A stretch of 64,000 nucleotides of DNA from NCBI RefSeq assembly GCF_910592395.1, contig NC_088313.1:17564437-17628436 (forward strand). The letters are read 5' to 3'. Positions 47,908-62,422 of the stretch are shown here, in pieces. Source of the stretch: Lineus longissimus. Its lineage: Eukaryota > Nemertea > Pilidiophora > Heteronemertea > Lineidae. Under the pieces are notes generated by a model, which was given only the letters and a program-made list of their open reading frames with translations, was not told the origin of the DNA and made no database searches. The position numbers were made by a program, and so were the translations under genes. Position 1 is the stretch's first letter; every line of letters starts with the position of its first letter.

Positions 47908-50639
47908 ACAACTTTTCAAAAATAGTTTATTTGACAACTGCATGTGACGAAATGGATGTAAATCTGACGGATTTAGGTTTACTTTTGGATTATTCGATCA
48001 ATTCCTTTCCCAAGTGGTCTGTCCGAGAGAATATAGTCCAGGCTATATTTTTATGAGCAAATTTAGACAGTATCGGCTCAGCAGTAGGCCTATAAGAGAC
48101 TTCCTTTTGTTCATGGGGTTTTGGCCATAGGATGCTTAGTATATAGTGATGGTCGCGTAAACGATACCCAGCACATTCCACGAGATTACCATCAGAAGCA
48201 CCAGTGGTAATGGACTTGATCCTCGTAAATTAATCACATACATCCCAACTAAGTGGCTGTCTCCACACCTTAGAGGATAACCTTGTCTGAATCTCCCGTC
48301 AAGATAGGTGTCAAGAGGATAACAAACATCACAACTCGATAACCTTAAATCACCCAACTCCTTTTCTCTCATTGTATCAAGCGACAGTCCACTCAGCCAT
48401 ATTTACCCAGTGCTAAAATCCGGTAGTTTAATAATCTTGTCGCTGAATGGAATCATACCAAAACTTGGGTGTGATTAAAAACGCAAATACATTTTTGGCG
48501 TTTCCAATCAAACGCCATGAGCACAAAAAGAAATAAGTATTGTAGAAATAGTATTAACTTACCTCCTTCTCCCTTGACTTACGGACGTACAGACCTCACC
48601 TCAAGACCGGATGGTCCGGCGAAGAAAAAAGCTAAGCTTATTTTTGGAGTTAGTTTATCCAGCTGCGGTTTTCGTTTCCATGGTAACAAAACTTACGCTA
48701 TCAACGGCAGGTGATTAACGAAAGTAATTGTTGATAATTTACATTTTTATAGAGAAACTTGGTAAAAAAAATGTTATGAATTTGGATTTTAGAGGAATAT
48801 CACGCTTCTTTAGCCTGCTCATTTCTATCATCATTACAGCGCCTTGTTAAGAAACCTCATTAACTCAGACAGTCAGGTTTTAACCGCAATTACATACTTG
48901 GAAACACGCACAGTTCTTAATGTACACGAAACTTGGTAAGATGATATGTCAACTAAGAATTTTATAAGAATGTAATCGGGATATTCGATCTGGGAAAACA
49001 TAATTATAACGTCAAGCGCACAACATCAAGTATGGCATCATCGCAGTGATTACTGATTTTCCGTTTAGAAAAACAACCGTTTCTTTTTTACGCAACATTC
49101 AGGGACCAGTGTAACTATGACAACCGTATAAAACGGTCCTCTTGTCTCTCTTTATCCATTTGTCCCCCGCAGTTGGAGTCTCCTGTTGACCTTAGGGGAT
49201 CTGGTGTTTTCATAAGATCTGTGCATGATATGGGTTATTATAGACAACACTGAAAGGATATTATCATGGTTTTGTCTGATACAGTTTTCAATCAGCCAAC
49301 AAAAACGTGCGGGAAACCACGTAATAGACCCAGTCATGTTGATAAGTATAGATATCATCGTTTATTGTTGTCATAAGCGATAACATGTATAGCTGTCTAT
49401 GCATTTCCCTTTTCAGTATTGCTTTCGAATCATTTACTAGTGCATGGCATTAGGACTCAAGGCCGATTACAAGTCTCAGGAAAGAGGATTTTCAAATCAA
49501 AGGAAGCAGCAGTGATCAGATTTTAAGACACATTAAAGAGACGTCATAATGCACCACTCGCCCACTCACAGTTAAGACAATAACCCTTTGATAACACTTT
49601 TGCCCTGGAGGAAGGACAGGTGAACATACATATGATTGACTAACGACCTCCTTTTCTTCCCGTCTCCTGCATGAACTCCTTTCTGCCCGCCTCCATCATA
49701 AAACCGTATAACAAGGAGGGTTGGTTGCCAGGGATACATTGTCGTCAAGCCAATAGGTGGATGACACTTTTAAAATCCATTAAATTTAATTCCATGTTCA
49801 CGATAACATTTTCTAGTGTTCGCAATGTTTTTTTCCACATTATTCTTAACCCGTATATGATGTAGCAGTCGCTCAACGACCCTATGATTGTCATAGTTGT
49901 GACATCAATGTTTGTTAGTGACATTTATAATTCAGCTCAGGATAAAAAAATAAAACAATAAAATACAATTGGAACGAACAATGATATTTTTATATGATGT
50001 ATAACCGCTGGTAACCGACATTTTGCAGTGGAATCCAATGTTGGTATCAATGATCCGATACGATCTGATCCTCATATCATGTAGAAGTCCGTTAAGCGAC
50101 ATCGTCAGAAAAATAAAAGCCTTCGCAATTATTACTCCAACGTTAGTCAGCTGTCATCGACAGTTACTACTGTGCTTCTGGTGTTGTCAGGTCCTGCTCG
50201 GTGAGAAATAAGTGTCATTTGCAGCTTCGATTCAAGGATGAAGCACCCACGTCGGTTGTAAAACGAGGCGTGAAGACCCTTTAAAGTCGGATAGCGTCAT
50301 TGGCGTCGTTAAAATTCTAAATCGTTCGATTTAATGGATCCTCTAATTCATGTAATTGGAGGCCATGATGTTGATGAGCCACCACAGCTGCGAAAGGATG
50401 GATAGTCTTAGTACCAAACTACTCTCCATGTAATAAAAGCTGTGCACTTTTGTATGTATGATCACGTTACCCTGCAGCTGCCTTTACAACGAGATGTGAA
50501 AATACGCTGAATGACTTGAGTTTTATTATGGCCATAATGCCTCTGTCAAATTCTACACTTGGCGTTATTGTCCGTTACGATATTTCAAAACCCATATCTT
50601 CCATTGTTTCTTCCTCTTCTCTCCTTTTCTTCCCTGATG
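47908..50639. other. Intergenic or intronic, no recognised gene
   Basis: Short frames only, without domains. No repeat recognised. Confidence 0.4.
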
Positions 50640-50998
50640 CCTAATAATGAAACAGGCAGCATATACTCAAAGTACTCATCTAGTCATCACAAAGCGATGC
50701 CCGAGGGCCATGCGGACGAATTTGACAGGTCACAGCTACAGGAAAATACCATGAAAGCGACGACGGAATACAAAGATGCGGCCCGCGAGCTATGGGGGGT
50801 CCATGGCAGATCACCCGTGGGACCATGCGTTGCTTGGCCCACGTTCGGCCTGGTGAATCAGTGCTATATATTGTGTGCTCCGACCCAGGTTTGGTCAAAG
50901 GCCGAAGTTATCTCAACCCGGGAGGTTTTGCTTTTACCGAGAATATGACAACAGAAATGACTGGAGAAGAAGGCCTCTGGGGCAAGCATCTGTACTGA
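50640..50998 (+). other. GC-richer segment open in several frames
   Basis: Three plus frames and one minus frame are open together. One plus frame (to 50948) has DEFDRSQLQENTMKATTEYK. Another (50792-50998, ending TGA) has MRCLAHVRPGESVLYIVCSD. The segment is visibly richer in G and C than its surroundings. It may be an exon or old mobile DNA, but the sequence does not say which frame, if any, was used. Confidence 0.22.
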
Positions 50999-53900
50999 GC
51001 ATGGATATGATGCAGGGCACCTATCAACCATTTTTGTATACAGCGTGTTATAACTTGCAACCTTTTCTCCCTCTGGTATCCTAGGTCCAATCTCTGTCAG
51101 AAAGATTACCCAAAATGATTCAGTTCATATGACGTTTGATAAAATACCTCAAAACTCCTTCGTAAAAAGGAATTTTTCGCATGTTAGATAATACCCGCAT
51201 GGCATGTCCAAGAAAAGTAATTGTTAAAGAACAATTCCAATATTATTCACCCAGTCCTTTTTATACCGGAGATCAGAAATACTGGAATCCACATCGTCTT
51301 GATCTGTTAATAACCTGCTAGAGCTCCGTGTCCAGTCAGAAGAAGGCTACTTCAAAGCTCGTTACCTGAGGTTATATCTAGATAACCTGCCGCAGCGTCA
51401 GAAGGAACTACTTTGACGACGACTTGTAAGATATTTCTCTGCTGAAGCTTGTGACAGCCTGATAATGGCATCACGAGGTAAGGAGCAGATAGGGAACTGG
51501 ACGTCATGTTTGAAGTGGTTTTCGTCAGAAATGTTCGCCTAGGGTTAGGAAGTACAAAGTGGGATTGGTAAAGGATGGCGAAACCTTAGAATAAAAAAAA
51601 AGATGATGGTGATATAATAGATATTCTATAGACTGATTCTGCTAAACCACGTTTGACCTTACATTTGATGTCCTTATATCATGAGACAATGTGAATAACA
51701 TTGCTAATCGTTTTTAATGATAGCCTTTATCACAAATCAGGGTTGTGGAGTAGTGGTCATGTCCATTTAAAAGCAGATTGTTTTTATCCGAAGAAATTCA
51801 AGCTTAAATTATTTTTTGACGCAAGATAGTAAGACCATTTTAGGTAACGATGTCTGCTGTCCTAGAGATAATCATCTCAGGCTTACAGACACTTCGGGTA
51901 ACCGTGATCTCAAAGCAATGTTCAATTTCCCCGGAGCCAGATGAATATATGGAACGCATTCCCTCATTAAACCAAGTGAAGTGGAAATTGATGAGAACTG
52001 TCCACGTGGACTACCAGAGTTGGCAGTAGTATTATCGGAATTGGGGACTGTTTCAATCAGAGCCTGAGAACAGATGGTCACTTGTGTTCTCTCATCTCCG
52101 GGGCATGATCGATGCATTAATTACGGTGCAGAGAGACAGAATCATTTCCTCCCGATGAAGTGAACGTCTAACTTGTGTCCTCAGTTGTCAATAAGCGCGG
52201 AAATATGGTCAGTGACCGGCCGAATCTCAGGATATAAGATCATAGTTCCCTTAACAATATTGATAAGCCTTGTCTCCTACTGTCAGCCGACCACTATCTT
52301 CTTCAACAAATTCATATTCTTTTCACCTAACAGGGTCAAAACGGTGCCCTGTAGATACAAGCTTTGATATACATGAAATTCGTGAGGAACTGAAGGTCTT
52401 TTCAAACTCCCGTGTAACGTGATCATATACATGTACATAGTAAGTGGATTTACTTTAGTTTTGTACGTAGAATACGTACTGTAAAATGTACATGCAGTTT
52501 GCAGTCATCAGCCAACGTAAATGTTGAAATCACAAATAAACTCACTGGCAATTTTATATTCATTAAGAAGACCAACACCGCCAAATGATTTGATCCAAAA
52601 TCGATCTGACTGATGGCACATCTCACAAGAAGTTTCTACAACTGTGGGCGGATGGCCTCAAGTTGGGTACGCTACTCTGATCAGGGGCAGCGAGTGATCT
52701 CATTGATTCAGTTTAGTGTCAGCCGACCGCTTGCACCACTTGCTGGAGGCAATAGCCGCTTGTTCGACAGGATTATGATCACTCATCGTCATCTTTTCTT
52801 CGAAGTCTGAAAAGCTTTTGCCATGATAAGAACATGTATATACAATACTCTTGAGCAATACCGAGCTCCTTCGATGCAAAATACTGCCCAATTGACTTTA
52901 GATTTCATGATGAACTTCTTGTCTCATTCGTTTTCGCATAAAATGCAAGACAATACGCACTATCGTATCGAACTGAATCAATACTTGTAGTTAAAAAAAT
53001 CTCTTCAAATAATACAAAAGAAAGACCAAATGAATTTAGTTCCATCGCAATCAAAACTTACAGAATATGAATGAGATGTACAAACATGAAATTCCCTGGC
53101 ACTGATCAAAGGGGAAACTAATAAAGTTATAACAGCGGGTCAGAGTCTTGAAGATGCTGAAAGCGTGCATTCAAGTGTGTCAGAAGAGGTTTTCCGATAT
53201 GTTGAGCCCAACTCATGCCCCGGAGCGGAAAGCGGAGGAAATTAAGGAGGGCATCGTGGTCCCTATCTCCTCAACGATGAAAGTTAATTAAATTTCAAAT
53301 TTCTACTCAGTTTAACGCTACCACTCACTTAATGCCGCCGTTTTGGAAATGGATGTAATGCCAAGTGATTTTACTTTACAATTTACATGAGTGCGTGAAG
53401 TTCAAGTTTATTAAAGATGATAATCAATTTTGGTGCTAAACGAGAAGTTTTCATACACTGACTTTAGCGTTAACTTACTTGCGAGTGAAACACTCACAGG
53501 GGAATCAAGATCCAGATAAATAAACAAAACGTTATCTTATTTCACTGGTGTCTCCTCGCCATTCCCAACTTGACTCTTTCCTCTTTGATGAGTGCCATTC
53601 CGTATTCTGTTGGAGGGAACAGAAGGGCATGAGGGATAAACATCAACCAGCGTCAGTGATACTGGAAACTGCTGGCAAAAACATAGTTAATTCAGTTATT
53701 CATTCCCTCCAGACGAAAAGTGTAAAGTGAATCCCTAGCCTTGTTGATCAAATATCAGACATAACGCAGACATTTGGGAATAATCAAACAACATATATGA
53801 AAATCACGTCCCAATCTCATAGAGTTGTGATTATTTACATAAACCTGGCAACTGATCAGCCCCACTCAATTATGCTCAAAGCACTGAGTTATCATTTGTT

Positions 53901-56900
53901 TTCTTCTCGCGTATTCTGTCTTCAGAGGGGGCAATTTAATTCCAAACATTAAAGATTTACCTAATGTCAGTAAATTTCAAATGGATTCGAAGAGAAGGTG
54001 TTTTCTTTACTGATTATGATGTTTCTCCAAGTCGTATTCTTTGTCATTACATTTCAAGAAACTGAACTGAATGAGAATGAAGGAAAGGGAAATCAAACGG
54101 CAAATTTAATGTAGCATTCAATCAAACATTACTGTCAACTCACCGGGACTCCCTGTTGAAACCATTGATCAATATCAATGTCACTATCCTCTTAATTTAT
54201 AACGATTGGATGCACGACACTATACTAACTTCTCCTCAGGAATAGAAACCAGCGCTTTAAATCAAACTGAGGAAACGAATGAATCATTGAATGCGCAGTT
54301 GTTGTGTTCCGAATTCGCTTAGGGAGTTCAGGGCTTCTTTTATAGCTATTTAATGCCATCCTTTCTTCTGTTTATCGCCATTGTCAGCAATTCGTATGCA
54401 CAGCATCCTTGGGAGTCTAAATGTCCATGCCAGTGGGCGTTGACGAAAGTAGCAACGTCCAGGAGATAAATACGGTTTTAGCGCTGTTGGCATAGTACAC
54501 ATAAGCAGTAGAGACGGTAATTTTGTAATCCTGGGACCCAGTGCAAGTTTCATTTTGTAAATCTATATCGAGTATAATTTACTGTGAACGAAGGTTCCTA
54601 TAACGTTTTGTAAATATCTTTATGTACACACAATCTTAACGATGTTTACATGATTATTGCCAAATTCTGGTTTACGATCTCCACACGAATCTTACATTAT
54701 GGGGATATCAGCGGAATTATTTATTTCAACTTAATTGCAGCCGAGTAGATTAGACCCCCTAATTAGATTTTTTACTTCTTCTTGTCTTGGACATCAAACG
54801 AATACTCAACATCTAATCTCAGTAAGTTTATTTGCATAGATTAAAACTTTGATTAGGTTTACGACATTGATTATAAAATATCAGTTTGGCTCAGTCTAAT
54901 TAAAGCATCCAAAATAACGAGTGATCTGATAGATTACAGGGATCTTTCAGATCAGCCAGAGGCAATTTTCATGACTATTTGCCAGGGATGCTAAATTTTA
55001 GTACGCCATAAACTAACGAAGCTGGATGACATTGCCAGATCGATTTTGCTCACAAAATAGCAAGGCGAATTGACAAATACGTTTAATCCTTCAAATAGGT
55101 AATAAATTGCCTTTGACTGTAGCTTTTAAATTTCACTTCTTCTTTCAGAGAGTTGGACCAAACCATTGATTAAGAGTTCAATAAGGTAAGTTCAGTACAA
55201 TAATGTCATCATTTATACCTTGGTGTCAGTTCATTCAAGGCGATGAGGGAGATGTAGCGGTGACATTTGATTCAGTTAAGTCTTTGCTTGGGAGATGTGT
55301 CACGCAGCGACCTGCTCACAGGCTGTCTCCAAAGTTCAATACCCCATCGATATAAGACTTCCATCATTCCTTGTTGTGCAAATGTCTCACAACAACTGTC
55401 TCTGCTCATCAAATGTTACACAGCGCCAGTCTGCGCTCATCGTGTGTCTCTACGGCGTCATTAATGCAACATATCTCACATCCGCTTGAACCGAACTTAT
55501 CAACAAATTAAATCGATGTGAACTCTCAATTTAACAATTGTTTAAAATGCGGATTACTGACGTCATTCTAAAGGTTTAAGTTCATTTATCTTAAGAATTC
55601 AATCTGGAGCCACAGTGAATGCAAATGAGGGATAAAAATGATGAAGAAGTTTTAGGACAGTTGTTTTTTGGTATCGATTGAATCTGGTTCGTGCAGTGCT
55701 TACTGAGTAACGACTGTGACAACTGTATGTCTTTGTCAAATGACAAAACATTCTCACTCCATTCTAACAATCCGCGGCCATTTATTTCTTCATTTTGCCT
55801 CATGCCACAGGCTCTGAAGGCGGTTTGTAACTGGATGCCGTCTCGGAATACTGGAACGATGACGATGAATCTGTAGGTATGAAAACGCTGCCGGATGGCA
55901 ACGTATGACTCATCCTGGGAGCTTATTAACGTATAATGCCAGAACGAATGTGCTGACAGATTCACTTTAAGAACCTCTACCTGTGCTGCTCAAGGAGTCA
56001 ATATCAGGCTAACACAGCCTCCAGGGTTGTTTTGGGGTGTCCGTCTATACATCTTCTCTGTTGCAGCATCGTAATGCAAAGAAAACACTTCCACAAATTC
56101 CCCGGCCTTTTCGTTTACTGCACAGGCAACTCCGACATCAATCTCTCGCTTCATGTTTCAATAACAACTTGATCAAACTCGACATGACAGTTTTCTGTCG
56201 TCAGTCTAACTTTGAAAATGTTATTATCATTTTGACTCCGTGAGTAAGTGGATTTGATAAGGGGAATTTGACAGTGTGGTAATCACATTGCAAGCGTGTT
56301 ACTAAACTGCAACATGTGTGCAAATGGTGAGCATCTCGCGACAAATCATTTATACTGGCAAGAAAATTCAGCATTACCGAGCAATATAGTCAGAAAATCA
56401 GTCCATTATTCAAATACTCAGCCTCTTAGGTTTGGCATTTTCACTTACTCTATAAGGAGATGAAGATCAAAATTTCATTCTGGAGTCCAAGTTGTAAACA
56501 AGCTCTCGAATACTTTATTTCAAAATTTTAGGTTTGATATGACGACAGTTCTCAAGATGCTTCCAAAACTGCGGAGACAGATTTAACAATCGTTAAACCG
56601 TCAAAAACAGCACTCAGAGGGAACAGTCATCCTTTTTGGAGGAAGTTCTGTCATAAAGGTAAATTCTTTCAGTCAACCTTAAACTTATCATGTAATCAAT
56701 TAAAAAAAGGAAACCAAAATACAGAAACCGCACAGAAAACAATCCATGTTTTTACCAACTGACCTTAAGACCCCAATGCTTTGTGTATTGCTAATATATT
56801 GGTTTTCTTTACATCAATAACCACAGATGAATGGACCAAAATAAATAAATTTTGCCGATTTCAGAACAAAAAACAGTATCAAAGACCAAAAGCTATTGCA

Positions 56901-59120
56901 GCTGGACTTTGAAGTTGTGCGTATTTTCAATCCATCGAGGTTAGGTTTCTTGTCACGATATCGAATCTTTCTAAAACTTATTATCAGCGTGGCATTTTTA
57001 TATTTTCTGTTGCACTGTAAAGTAAGACCTACGTGGCAAAGGCCGGATTAGAACATTCATGTCGTTTTGTTTGAAAAGACCAATGCTTCACGAATAAGCT
57101 GCACGAACCTGGTAAAACATTCGGGGATAAACAAACGATAGTCTTGCGCCCCCGTACTTTTGTTCTTGAAGGCAAGACGGCCATGACCGAGGGATGGCCA
57201 AGTAGTATACGTTGGGTTGGAAATACTGAACTAACGGTATGGATTTGATTTTCAATCAAAAACCTCATGCAGCTGGGATGATGCATTAAATTTTGGACAC
57301 TCTACCACAAGTGCTGCCTTTCCAAATGCGGTGGTCCAAAGGGCCAATATCGATGATAATATGATCTAATATCAAAACTGACTACTGATGTGACAGATAT
57401 ATATTTTGGCGATAGCTGTGAAAAAGATCTCCCGTCAAAGGGACACAACTGACGCTTGCAAACCAGATTGCGTTTCCCATCATGTAGGTGCAAACCATGT
57501 GACTGTTCGCGGGTTGCGGGAAGTTCCTTGGTTTATTGGAATCTTCCCAGGAGGCGTGCGAGATGATTTCAAACATAGTAACGTACCATATTTTCCCTCA
57601 TGGTTTCTTCATCATTCAGACTGCACATTTTACATGTTATGGACAATATTACTGATCTCCTGCTAAGTGTATTTAGAATCAGGGGCTGTAGATTACATTT
57701 TAATGATAATGCCTTTATCCCGCCAGCAAGCTGGTTTTCAAGTCCGAGAAACAACTCCATGCTATCGCCATCTGCTAACAACTGACGATATCGATATCGA
57801 ACAACAGCGACTCTTGCCAAACCTCTGAACTGCTTCACCAAACCTGGGATAAATTATTCTGACTCGATCTGAGCGGCAAAATGCTTTTATTAGTAGCGTG
57901 CCTAAAGTGGCCACGCTTTTATGTTTTAATTACTCAAAAAACCTAGAACTAAAACGTAAATCACTAATTATCATATTATCACATCAAAAGAAATTGTTAT
58001 ATTTTTTTCATATTTCCAAAGAAGGTGCTGTTCAAGGAATATTCATTTCCATGAGCATTTTGGAGGTGCACGTCGAGATAGAATTTCTTCACGACTTTTC
58101 ATAGCAGAAGAGTGCTTACATCAGAGAATTCTTTCTTTTTTAATTTTGCACTTAAGGTTGAGAAACGCGAGAAGAAAACATCATTTACCAGAACTTTGAG
58201 AGAGAAATGAAGAAAATGGCACTTTTGACATTGCAGATTTCGTTCTTACAATGCTTAATTAGATCTTAAATACACCGGCATTCGCATCGGAAAATTTATT
58301 TTGAAATTAATTTTTAAGAGTGTTGATTCCTCGACCTGCATCTATGGCACTATCAAGTATACACCGGTACCGTTTAATATTCGACCTGTTACTTAAGATT
58401 CTTTATCGAATTCCTATGTTAGGATGCAAAACATCCAAATGTCAAGGTTAAAAGGAAACCACTACTAAGTACTTATCCGAAAATTCCATTATCAAACTCC
58501 CGGTAGTTCAGCTGTTTACTGAGAGCAATCTTTCCTACAAGGCTGGTAGCACGCCTGCCTGTTAATATGGATTCAAGGATTTCCATATACGTTTGCCAAT
58601 GACAGATTAATTCAGAAGGAAATTGGTAAATTCGCCTAGTTCTTGGCTTCGTTGACAGTGATGTGCTCTTCATGCCGATCGATAATGGCGTGCGATGAAG
58701 GAATTAACTTGTCACTAGTATTAGACGGTTGGCAGGCTTCGGTGGGAAATATTTAAGTGACGACAGGCTGAAGTCCTTGTCGAGTATCTTTACAATGACT
58801 TACACGAAACTAATGGTAAATTACTATTTTCTTATACAATGTATCGAAAAAAACGAATTAACTTGATAAAACTATAAACAGAGGTGGTATTGGCTAACGA
58901 GATCGTTAAACCATAAATGGCCGTGATATCGACATTCGTGCCTTCGTCCTTGTTGGAAATTATTGAGTTATTTCACAATAAAATCACTGATTTGTAAATC
59001 TGTCACACATCCATCAGAATCAGCTGGTATTGTGTGACCACCAATTATTAACAGCTCCATTACGGCAGAAACAAATCTCTTAAATGTATATCGGCTATAG
59101 GCAGGATGATGCACATAAAC
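50999..59120. other. Intergenic or intronic, no recognised gene
   Basis: The longest frame is minus 55965-55591 (124 codons, containing HTYRFIVIVPVFRDGIQL). It is partly covered by a plus frame and has no recognised domain. A plus frame at 57406-57666 contains TTDACKPDCVSHHVGANHV, also without a family match. No repeats recognised. Confidence 0.38.
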
Positions 59121-59395
59121 ACCAGTAGGAGGCTTTATTTCAACTTTTTAACGGTTTCTCGAACTTTTTTCCTGATTTATCCGACAAAAGTCCGACGTTT
59201 ACCTGAAAGATCAGATTTCTACCAAAAAAACCTGTGAAAAATACCAGGGCTTTCCAAAATGCGGCATTAAAGATCAACGGCCGATGCTGAAAGGGGTTAA
59301 GGAGGTGTGAACTACACACTCAGAGTGACCCTGAATGTAAAATACTAATTAGGTCACTCAGTAAGGTCTCTGAGTGTTTGGCTCACACCTCATTT
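59121..59395. mobile_element. MITE-like element, family copy 4 (right end missing)
   Basis: Starts CCAGTAGGAGGCTTTATTTC, then TTTTTAACGGTTTCTCGAAC, TGATTTATCCGACAAAAGTC, AAATACCAGGGCTTTCCAAA and an inner palindrome ending GAGTGTTTGGCTCACACCTC. The copy ends soon after the inner palindrome and lacks the right arm. Confidence 0.8.
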
Positions 59396-59516
59396 TCTCG
59401 ATTTATTCGTAATCCACCAAAATAAAACAGAATAATTCAATTTTAAAGAAATTTAAGGGAATCGCAAAATAAAGAGGCACAGAATTAGTCGGCTAACAGT
59501 AGTCTTAATAATTAGT

Positions 59517-59728
59517 CTAAGTATCAATGTGGCCGTATTGGCAACCTGTCAGTGGTGTTATCGATGGTTGGGCATTACCTCGGGTAGGGGCTGGATCAAT
59601 CAGAAGCCCCTTGTACGTGGGAACAATTTCATTTGTTACTTTGTTCTCTGGGATTTGTTGGTATACACCCGCCTTCTCGGCCTGACAATGGTGGGGCCCC
59701 GATTGTGATTTCAGCGCCATTCCCGTCA
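59517..59728 (-). CDS. Possible terminal exon, unrecognised
   Basis: A minus frame starts at 59728 right after a good acceptor, TTGCCTTCTTTGCATAATGTACAG spread over 59752-59729, and ends in TAG at 59517. It enters with two bases of a split codon. It is hydrophilic and contains KAGVYQQIPENKVTNEIVPT and LLIDPAPTRGNAQ, in composition like a cytoplasmic or secreted tail. A second frame (DGNGAEITIGAPPLSG) is also open from the same acceptor for 32 codons. No upstream exons were identified. Confidence 0.25.
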
Positions 59729-62351
59729 CTGTACATTATGCAAAGAAGGCAATGTACATGATACTTCCTGTTGATAAGTAGTTGGCTCCCCTGGAATTCC
59801 AATGACAGCAAATTCTTTCATCATTCAACAATAAGTCGTTGGAGGACGATTTACACTGCTCCACTGATGGCCCACGACACCTTATAAAAGATTATGTTTT
59901 GATCTAATAAAGTAATCTCCTGTTCCATCATACCTCTGACCTTTCCATGAACCCGCTATATACGGCTTGTTTTATAAGTTATTGAACACCTATTAATGTA
60001 GTTAGTTGAAAGATACCATAGAAACTAGATGATTTGAATTAGTTGGTTCAGCGAGCATGCCCATTACACCCATGCAACCGCTACCTCAACATGGTTTACC
60101 AACTCATGCAACGGGAAAGATAAATCAGCAGCTGGCTGCGCCCTGTTGTTTTTTTTTGTCACTTAAACCACTGCAGGATATGCGAGGAGACATAATCCCC
60201 TTGTTCACTTAATCTAACTTTCAAAAATGTTTCGTCGAGTTATATAGAAGACGGCAATTCAATCGAGCGCCCTAGCTATCGAAACACATAAATATACTTT
60301 ACTGTCTCCACTGGGGTTGCGAAAAGGATAATAACAAAATCCCGAAGAAAAAAAACCGTAGGGGCAAACCTTTGAAGAAATCGATCAGTCCGTGTTTCCG
60401 TTATATCAGCCCCCGACAGCGCTGCCAATGAATGCCAATGCCGTGGTGGTTGTCGTTATCTTTGCGGGTGTAATCATTCCGCCGTGAATGATCTATGCTT
60501 CTTAATGCGGTCGCTATCGGAACTCTTTTTAACGCGGCAACTTCCTTACAATTGTACTGATTCATTACTCGCTTCTCCGCACACGTCTTTGGTACATTCT
60601 TGGATGTTCCTTTTTTCGTGAGCCGTCGATTTCACTGGTGCATACTATTTTCCTTCTGTTAAACATACCTACCGCTTTATGGGCGAAAGTTATCATACTT
60701 TTTTTGTGACACTGGCAATGCTCTAATCACTTACTGTATGCAACTATAATCAGGAGAGCGAGAGAGTATTACGACTATACTAGTTTACGGGAAAAAAGCT
60801 ATAAAAGCAATATTGGCAAGTCTGACAGTTTCCATCTGCGATTGGTATAATTCTGACAATAAAATACGTTACTTTCATTAAATTGAACAATAATTCTTAA
60901 CTTGCCTGGAGCTCTGGATAGATCACAGGTATTTGGCTGGCATGGGTTTGCCATCAATAAAACTACGATGATGCTAAGAATCAGTTAACATCCCTGCTCA
61001 TGGAATTAATTAGTTTGTGACAATCCTGTTTAGTTCTTTATTTTTTTACCGCGCTTAAGACCGTGTTGAGTTTTCGATCTCTCACGATCATCTGCACTAT
61101 ACATGTAACACACTGTTCACTTTTTTTAAAGTCATTCGCCTCATCAATTATACGCTCTGCAGTAAAAACGCAATGGTAATTAGTGGTATATCTTCGTCGA
61201 CAGAGACGTTACGACCAAAACAACGACTTTTATCCATACGTCATTCATTCTTTATATCCTTTTTTCATTCGCTGTTGCTCACTTACGATAACTCCTCATA
61301 AAAAAGTCCTGATAACAGTTAGATGGCCATGTTACTTAATTAATATAAACACGATGTGACGATGATTGTCGCTCGTCGTATTTTCAGTCTCTTACTCTAT
61401 TCAAGACTGGGTTCTTCAAATTCTCATATTCACTAATTTAACGAAAAACAATCCAACAATTTTGTAAACATGTTGCATTCTCAGTTCAATAACAGTATAC
61501 ATCTAATAAATGACACATACCCAGCTGTCTGGCACATCTTAGTTAGACGATGCAAAAGTTTCAATTAAATACGTTCAAGTATGCCTTTCGAATGACAACA
61601 CTATTTAAATTTCAATACACAGTTAAATGTTATTGATAACTTGGCTGCTGTGATAAGTTAATTAAGTTTCAATTAACGTTTATCAATATCAGCCCTCCCC
61701 TTGACATCTGTACACGTTTGCCATTCGTGTCTGCTTGCAAGAGGAGGTTGGGAAGTAGATTCATTTATAGCGCATTCGATTACACTCGCCGCGCCTCCCC
61801 AGACACTCATCCAAGTATTTTAAGGCAAGCGCACTTGAGGCGATTTGGCGAACAATTTCACGCAAGGTCCGTGTTAAGTACATTCTCCCTAGCAGAGGTT
61901 ACGATTATTTAGATTTTGGCTGGTTGTAGTGTCTTAACAAAAAGGGTAAAGGTCCGACTCCACTAGAGCGGGAACCGAGTGCGATAAGACGCAATATCAC
62001 ATGAATTTTACAACTCGCACTCAGTGGAAACCTACTTTTAATCTAGTTCAACTCGTTAGTATGCTGAAGCTTAACTATCACGAACATTTCAAGAACAGTT
62101 TTACAAATTTCATAAAAGGGTTTCTAAACTGTAGAACCCCTTTCGTTTTGATTAATCCATACCCGGTACTTAACTCGTTACCATGGTTACGTGTTGTCTT
62201 TTACGCTTTGTGGAATTAGATTCAGACAGATTGTCTAATCGTTCGATACGGTCTTTGATTCGTATTAATGCGTCCCTGTCATAGCTAGGTTATAAGATGC
62301 TTTGGATGTCTAGTTTCTGAACCAAATATCTTTTACTGGATTTTTACCTTA
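59729..62351. other. Intergenic or intronic, no recognised gene
   Basis: No frame with splice support. A small inverted repeat GAGTGCGA / TCGCACTC lies near 61977 and 62016. No other repeat recognised. Confidence 0.4.
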
Positions 62352-62422
62352 TTGCAACTAGACTTAATGGTGAGGATGCGCTCCGCTTGCGGCTCCAAGT
62401 GTGTGGTTCGTCTCCACACTCA
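62352..62422 (+). other. tRNA-like sequence, probable SINE head relic
   Basis: An A-box-like TAGACTTAATGG (62359-62370, about 10 of 12 consensus positions) and a B-box-like GGTTCGTCTCC (62405-62415, 10 of 11) are 46 bp apart, the normal tRNA spacing. The B box sits in a perfect T arm, TGTGG / CCACA. The predicted acceptor and anticodon stems do not pair, so this is not a working tRNA gene. Confidence 0.45.
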
